Shown one piece after another: positions 60,921 through 64,000 of a stretch of DNA of 64,000 bases; the first letter of the stretch is position 1; every line of letters begins with the position of its first letter. The stretch is from JAGNNV01 sp031412915. Lineage in GTDB: Bacteria; Acidobacteriota; Vicinamibacteria; Fen-336; JAGNNV01. Below the pieces are notes generated by a model. That model saw nothing but the letters and a program-made list of their open reading frames with translations, searched no databases and was not told where the DNA came from. A program made the position numbers and the translations under genes. Location: assembly GCA_031412915.1 (NCBI GenBank), contig JANODX010000286.1, positions 8,540-72,539 on the forward strand, read 5' to 3'.

Positions 60921-62000
60921 TCAGGGCTTCTTCTTGCCGGCCTCTGCCACCTCGGTCTTGGGCTTTTCAGTCTTCTCGGCCTTGTCGGTTCCGGCCTCGG
61001 CCGCAGGCAGGCCCAGTGCGGCGCGAAGCTTCATGTCGATCTCGTTGCGGATGTCGCGGTTCGCCAGCAGGAACTGCCGGACGTTCTCGCGACCCTGCCC
61101 GAGGCGCTCGCCCTTGTAGGCGAACCAGGCGCCGGACTTCTCGATGACTTTGTGTTCGACGCCAAGATCGATCAGGTCGCCCTCTTTGGAAATGCCGACG
61201 CCGTAGAGGATGTCGAACTCGGCCTCTCGGAACGGGGGCGCCACCTTGTTCTTCACGACCTTGACTCGAGCACGCGAGCCGATCACATCATCGCCTTCCT
61301 TGAGGGATGCGATGCGCCGGATGTCGAGGCGGATGGAAGCGTAGAACTTCAGGGCCCGGCCACCCGTGGTGGTTTCGGGGCTCCCGAACATGACGCCGAT
61401 CTTCTCTCGCAGCTGGTTGATGAAGATGAGGCAGGTGCCGCTCTTGGACACGACCGAAGTGAGCTTGCGCAGCGCCTGGCTCATCAAACGCGCTTGAAGG
61501 CCCATTTGCGCGTCGCCCATCTCGCCCTCGATCTCGGCCCTGGGCACGAGTGCCGCGACGGAGTCGATGACAAGAACGTCGCACGCGTTGGAGCGAATCA
61601 AAACTTCCGCGATCTCCAGAGCCTGCTCGCCGTTGTCGGGTTGGGACACCAGGAGGTTGTCGATGTCGACGCCCAGTTTGCCCGCGTACTTGGCGTCGAG
61701 AGCGTGCTCGGCGTCGATGAAGGCGGCCATGCCGCCGCGCCGCTGCGATTCCGCGATCACATGCAGAGCCAGGGTGGTTTTCCCGGACGACTCGGGCCCG
61801 TAGATCTCGATGACCCGGCCCTTCGGGAAGCCGCCGACCCCGAGTGCCGCGTCCAGGGAGATCGAACCCGTGGGGATGGACTGGACCTCGATCTTCTCTC
61901 GGCCGCCGAGCTTCATGATCGAGCCCTTGCCGAATTGCTTTTCGATCTGGAGCAGGGCATTGGCCACGGCGGTGGTTCGGTCTGTGCGTTCTTCCGGCAT
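60921..62000 (-). CDS. recA: Recombinase RecA
   Basis: 359 residues from ATG 62000 with AAGGAG upstream. It has LLQIEKQFGKGSIMKLG, Walker A GPESSGKTTLALHVIAESQ, AFIDAEHALDAKYAGKLGVD, Walker B DVLVIDSVAALVPRAEIEGE, loop L2 FINQLREKIGVMFGSPETTTG and the C-terminal acidic/lysine tail. It drives strand exchange and SOS induction. The gene has its own promoter (62185-62214) and a leader of about 180 nt. Confidence 0.97.
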   Translation of the reverse strand: MPEERTDRTTAVANALLQIEKQFGKGSIMKLGGREKIEVQSIPTGSISLDAALGVGGFPKGRVIEIYGPESSGKTTLALHVIAESQRRGGMAAFIDAEHALDAKYAGKLGVDIDNLLVSQPDNGEQALEIAEVLIRSNACDVLVIDSVAALVPRAEIEGEMGDAQMGLQARLMSQALRKLTSVVSKSGTCLIFINQLREKIGVMFGSPETTTGGRALKFYASIRLDIRRIASLKEGDDVIGSRARVKVVKNKVAPPFREAEFDILYGVGISKEGDLIDLGVEHKVIEKSGAWFAYKGERLGQGRENVRQFLLANRDIRNEIDMKLRAALGLPAAEAGTDKAEKTEKPKTEVAEAGKKKP

Positions 62001-62184
62001 TACGACTCCTTAAAATGGGTAGTGGGTTGTTGATCTTTTGGAGAGCACGCGAAGTGTGAAGCCCGAACGTGCCAGATCGGGTCCCGAGATCGAGGAAGTT
62101 CTTTTTGGGGAGTGTCGAACGGGTCGGAAGTGGCGGCGGTGGCGGTCCCGCCCCCGAGGGTCCAGAGGCTGGCTCGGCCTGGCG

Positions 62185-62214
62185 ATTCTAGCCCCCGCGC
62201 CCACTTGAAAGCAA
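62185..62214 (-). promoter_or_regulatory. recA promoter
   Basis: On the minus strand, TTGCTT (62214-62209), an 18-bp spacer and TAGAAT (62190-62185). The -10 and its GC-rich approach resemble the sequence before the thiolase gene. Confidence 0.55.
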
Positions 62215-62261
62215 ACATAAGGCGAAAATCACTCTTTGGATCTCCCCGACAAAAAGGTGTT

Positions 62262-62278
62262 GAAAATGCGCCATTTTC
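62262..62278. promoter_or_regulatory. Operator-like palindrome GAAAATG-CGC-CATTTTC
   Basis: A perfect 7-3-7 inverted repeat lies between TTGAAA (62260-62265) and TATCAT (62281-62286), which would be a promoter for the gene at 62381 with a short 15-bp spacer. It is AT-rich in a GC-rich region. It could be a repressor site; whether LexA binds it is unknown. Confidence 0.45.
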
Positions 62279-62380
62279 GGTATCATCCCAACGAATCGGA
62301 CGGATCGGAGCGTCGTCGGCGACCGCGTTCCGAGGCTCAGACCGGAGGCCAGGCCCTGGTCACACGAGGCAGGAGAAGCG

Positions 62381-63091
62381 TTGAAGAAGGTCAAGAACAA
62401 GCCCTCAAGTCTAAGAAAAAAGAAAACTTCTAGCCCCAAGCCGAAAGGCGGGAAGGTCGCCAAGAAGAAGGTGAAGGCGGGGAAAGCCAAAGTCCCGACC
62501 CAGGGGCGAGTCCTCAAGGCCGGCGCCCTAAAGGGTAAAGCCGCCAAGGACAAAGCCAAGAAGAAGCTCGTGGCGCCAAAGGGACCGGCTTCCAAGAAAC
62601 GGTCGCGGGAGTTGGCGAGGCGGCCCGTCCTTCGCACCCCCGTACCCTCTCCACTGCCCCAACAGCATGTGGCCGCTCCCCAGCCGACGATCGTGGCTCC
62701 CGCGCGTTCCATGCCGCCCCGGGAAGAGGTCATCATTCCTTTCGCGCCGCCGCGACCATCGGCGCCACTACCCGCGGACTTCGAGGCGGGCGGAGTGGTC
62801 CTCGTGATCTCCTACTCGATTCGCGACGGCCGCCGGGCGGACTTCCTGAACCTGATTTCCGACCTGAAACCGCTCCTGATCTCGATTGGCGGCACCGACT
62901 TCACGCTCTACGAAGACCGCAGCCGGGTCAACTACTTCATGGAGATCTTCCGGTTCCGCGACGAGGCCGAGTTCACCGCCTTCGACGACAAGTTCCACAA
63001 GGATCGGAAGATCGCCGCGATCTATGGACTCCTTGACGAGATCGTCGAAGCCGAGAAGAGCGACTTCAAGATCTACGACCGTCGTCTGTAG
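62381..63091 (+). CDS. Lysine-rich N-terminal tail fused to a ferredoxin-fold domain
   Basis: 236 residues from TTG 62381 with AGGAG five bases upstream. Residues 1-80 are extremely basic (KKVKNKPSSLRKKK, KKKVKAGKAK), then a proline/alanine linker to about 135. The last 100 residues form a compact alpha/beta domain (VVLVISYSIRDGRRADFLNLI, then YFMEIFRFRDEAEFTAFDDKF), resembling dimeric alpha-beta-barrel (ABM-like) domains. The tail suggests nucleic-acid binding. The VOC gene at 24812 shows the same kind of tail at its other end. Function unknown. Confidence 0.65.
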   Translation: MKKVKNKPSSLRKKKTSSPKPKGGKVAKKKVKAGKAKVPTQGRVLKAGALKGKAAKDKAKKKLVAPKGPASKKRSRELARRPVLRTPVPSPLPQQHVAAPQPTIVAPARSMPPREEVIIPFAPPRPSAPLPADFEAGGVVLVISYSIRDGRRADFLNLISDLKPLLISIGGTDFTLYEDRSRVNYFMEIFRFRDEAEFTAFDDKFHKDRKIAAIYGLLDEIVEAEKSDFKIYDRRL

Positions 63092-63110
63092 CAGGACGTA
63101 GCCGGCGTCC

Positions 63111-63644
63111 ATGCCGACGCCCATCGGCCACGCTCTAGCCGGACTCGCAATCGCTGGAGCCTCAGGGGGCTCGAAGCGGCCACCCACCTCTCATCTCGCG
63201 GTCCTTGCCGTCTGCGCGGCTGCTCCCGACCTCGATCTGGTCCTCCGTCTCGTCGATGGCCAGAACCACCATCGAGGGGCGTCGCACAGCTTTGCCGCGG
63301 CCGCTCTGGTTGCTCTCGCCACCGTATTCTTGCGCCGCGCGGGCGTGGGCCTGCCGAGCGCCGCCCTCATGGGTGCGGCCTGGAGCTCGCACGTGGTGTT
63401 GGACTACTTCGGCCTGGACACGTCCCCGCCCGTTGGCGAGATGGCCCTCTGGCCCTTCTCCGCCGCCTTCTATGCCTCCCCGGTCTCGGTCTTCTACGAC
63501 ATACCGCGCTCGTTCAGCGCCGCCGCGATTCGGCACAACCTCGTGGCCGTCGCGATAGAGATGGTCATTCTCGCGCCGGTCGCCTGGCTGTGTTGGGGCG
63601 GCTTCAAGTCCGGATCGGGCTCTCGCCCGGCAGGACGCGACTGA
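63111..63644 (+). CDS. YdjM/DUF457-like membrane-bound metal-dependent hydrolase
   Basis: 177 residues from ATG 63111. The N-terminus MPTPIGHALAGLAIAG has the conserved P.GH.L, then AAPDLDLVL, HHRGASHSFAAA and SSHVVLDYFGLDTSPP. The His/Asp residues (GH, PDLD, HRG.SHS, H..LDY) match the YdjM family, named for a LexA-regulated E. coli membrane protein. Four membrane helices are predicted by eye. It follows the Lys-rich protein by 19 bp. Substrate unknown. Confidence 0.8.
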   Translation: MPTPIGHALAGLAIAGASGGSKRPPTSHLAVLAVCAAAPDLDLVLRLVDGQNHHRGASHSFAAAALVALATVFLRRAGVGLPSAALMGAAWSSHVVLDYFGLDTSPPVGEMALWPFSAAFYASPVSVFYDIPRSFSAAAIRHNLVAVAIEMVILAPVAWLCWGGFKSGSGSRPAGRD

Positions 63645-63669
63645 TACACTGTCCTTGTTCGTTGAATGA

Positions 63670-64000
63670 GGGGGCGCACCGGTTTCGACGGGAGCGTTTG
63701 ACTTCAGCAAGGAGCAGGCCGAGCGTGTCTACCGGCTCGACAACGCGGTGGAAAACTAGAAGTGCCAACGAAAACTTGGCTTTGGCTGCCTAAAAGGTAA
63801 CCACGCTCCGATCTCAGCTCGTCCGCGGCGGGGGTCATGAGCGTCATCAATGCGGGCTGGCTTCGATCTCTCGGTCCGGGGGAGGAAAGCGAGATCCAAT
63901 CGGACTAGCGCCGTGCGGTTTTGTTCCGCCTTCACGCGCAGCGCGAAATCCCAGGCGGAACTAAGCCTGTAGAGCCTTCTGGGGCACGCTTTCGGACGCG
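63670..64000 (+). ncRNA. ssrA: tmRNA (ssrA), 3' end beyond window
   Basis: The 5' end GGGGGCGCACCGGTTTCGAC is the standard tmRNA start (acceptor half, D-loop analogue). The tag frame at 63764-63793 encodes ANENLALAA followed by TAA. The downstream pseudoknot region continues to the right edge. The last bases (GGACGCG) lie just before the expected T-arm and acceptor 3' half, which are cut off. With SmpB it rescues stalled ribosomes and marks products for proteolysis through the ALAA end. Confidence 0.95.

Larger units (their letters stand above)
62001..62380. other. Divergent control region between recA and the Lys-rich protein gene
   Basis: 380 bp without a gene. It holds the recA promoter and leader on one side, and a palindrome overlapping a promoter-like sequence on the other. 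No known riboswitch is recognised. Confidence 0.6.

Overview
This window is about 64 kb of GC-rich, densely coding bacterial chromosome with short intergenic gaps and many 1-4 bp start/stop overlaps. No phage, plasmid, CRISPR array, rRNA or intact insertion sequence is visible. The gene mix points to Acidobacteriota or a close relative: an msbA-gmk-rpoZ-coaBC run, a divergent Hfq, a DUF6677-like membrane protein, a CRP-type/FHA fusion, a TonB receptor with a carboxypeptidase-regulatory plug, and outer-membrane Lol and lipoprotein genes. That assignment is an inference from gene content, not a phylogeny.

Layout. 1-8.2 kb: a secreted S55 peptidase diverging from a secreted HEAT-repeat protein, then lipoprotein, MsbA-type ABC exporter, gmk, rpoZ, coaBC, hfq-like and two small membrane proteins. 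8.2-16.7 kb: a catabolic or biosynthetic cassette with a homoisocitrate/isopropylmalate-type dehydrogenase, a three-subunit molybdenum enzyme of the 4-hydroxybenzoyl-CoA reductase type (its FAD subunit has the diagnostic four-cysteine [4Fe-4S] insertion), a LeuA/homocitrate-synthase-like condensing enzyme and a swivel-first aconitase-family isomerase. 16.7-18.0 kb: a non-coding island of REP-like palindromes, 15-bp tandem arrays and fold-back elements. 18-22 kb: a TolB-like lipoprotein, then thiolase, hydroxyacyl-CoA dehydrogenase and enoyl-CoA hydratase. 22-28.5 kb: ribH, nusB, lysS, a VOC protein with a lysine-rich tail, a DUF5829-like protein and LolCD. 28.5-33.5 kb: a small [2Fe-2S] protein, a P-loop protein, a 169-bp fold-back element, yqeY and a peptidoglycan-recycling operon (nagZ, ldcA, mpl). 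33.6-44.7 kb: a TonB receptor, DUF5989, an SGNH protein with a GT-C-like membrane protein, a cNMP-FHA protein, an SDR, tmk and holB.

44.8-50.6 kb is all on the minus strand. It holds oleA-oleB-oleC (long-chain olefin/beta-lactone hydrocarbon synthesis, no oleD in the window) and a compact RiPP-type locus: a Tat-signal, 12-cysteine tandem-repeat peptide, a strong intrinsic terminator, a DUF692/MNIO enzyme and a DUF2063 partner. 51-64 kb: recO, glyQ, glyS, ppdK, corA, mutL, tRNA-Phe, recA, a lysine-rich two-part protein, a YdjM-like membrane protein and the 5' part of tmRNA, which runs off the end.

The two systems most worth attention are the HCR-type reductase embedded in a 2-oxoacid-elongation-like cassette (8.2-16.7 kb) and the MNIO RiPP locus with its internally duplicated Cys-rich precursor (48.4-50.6 kb).
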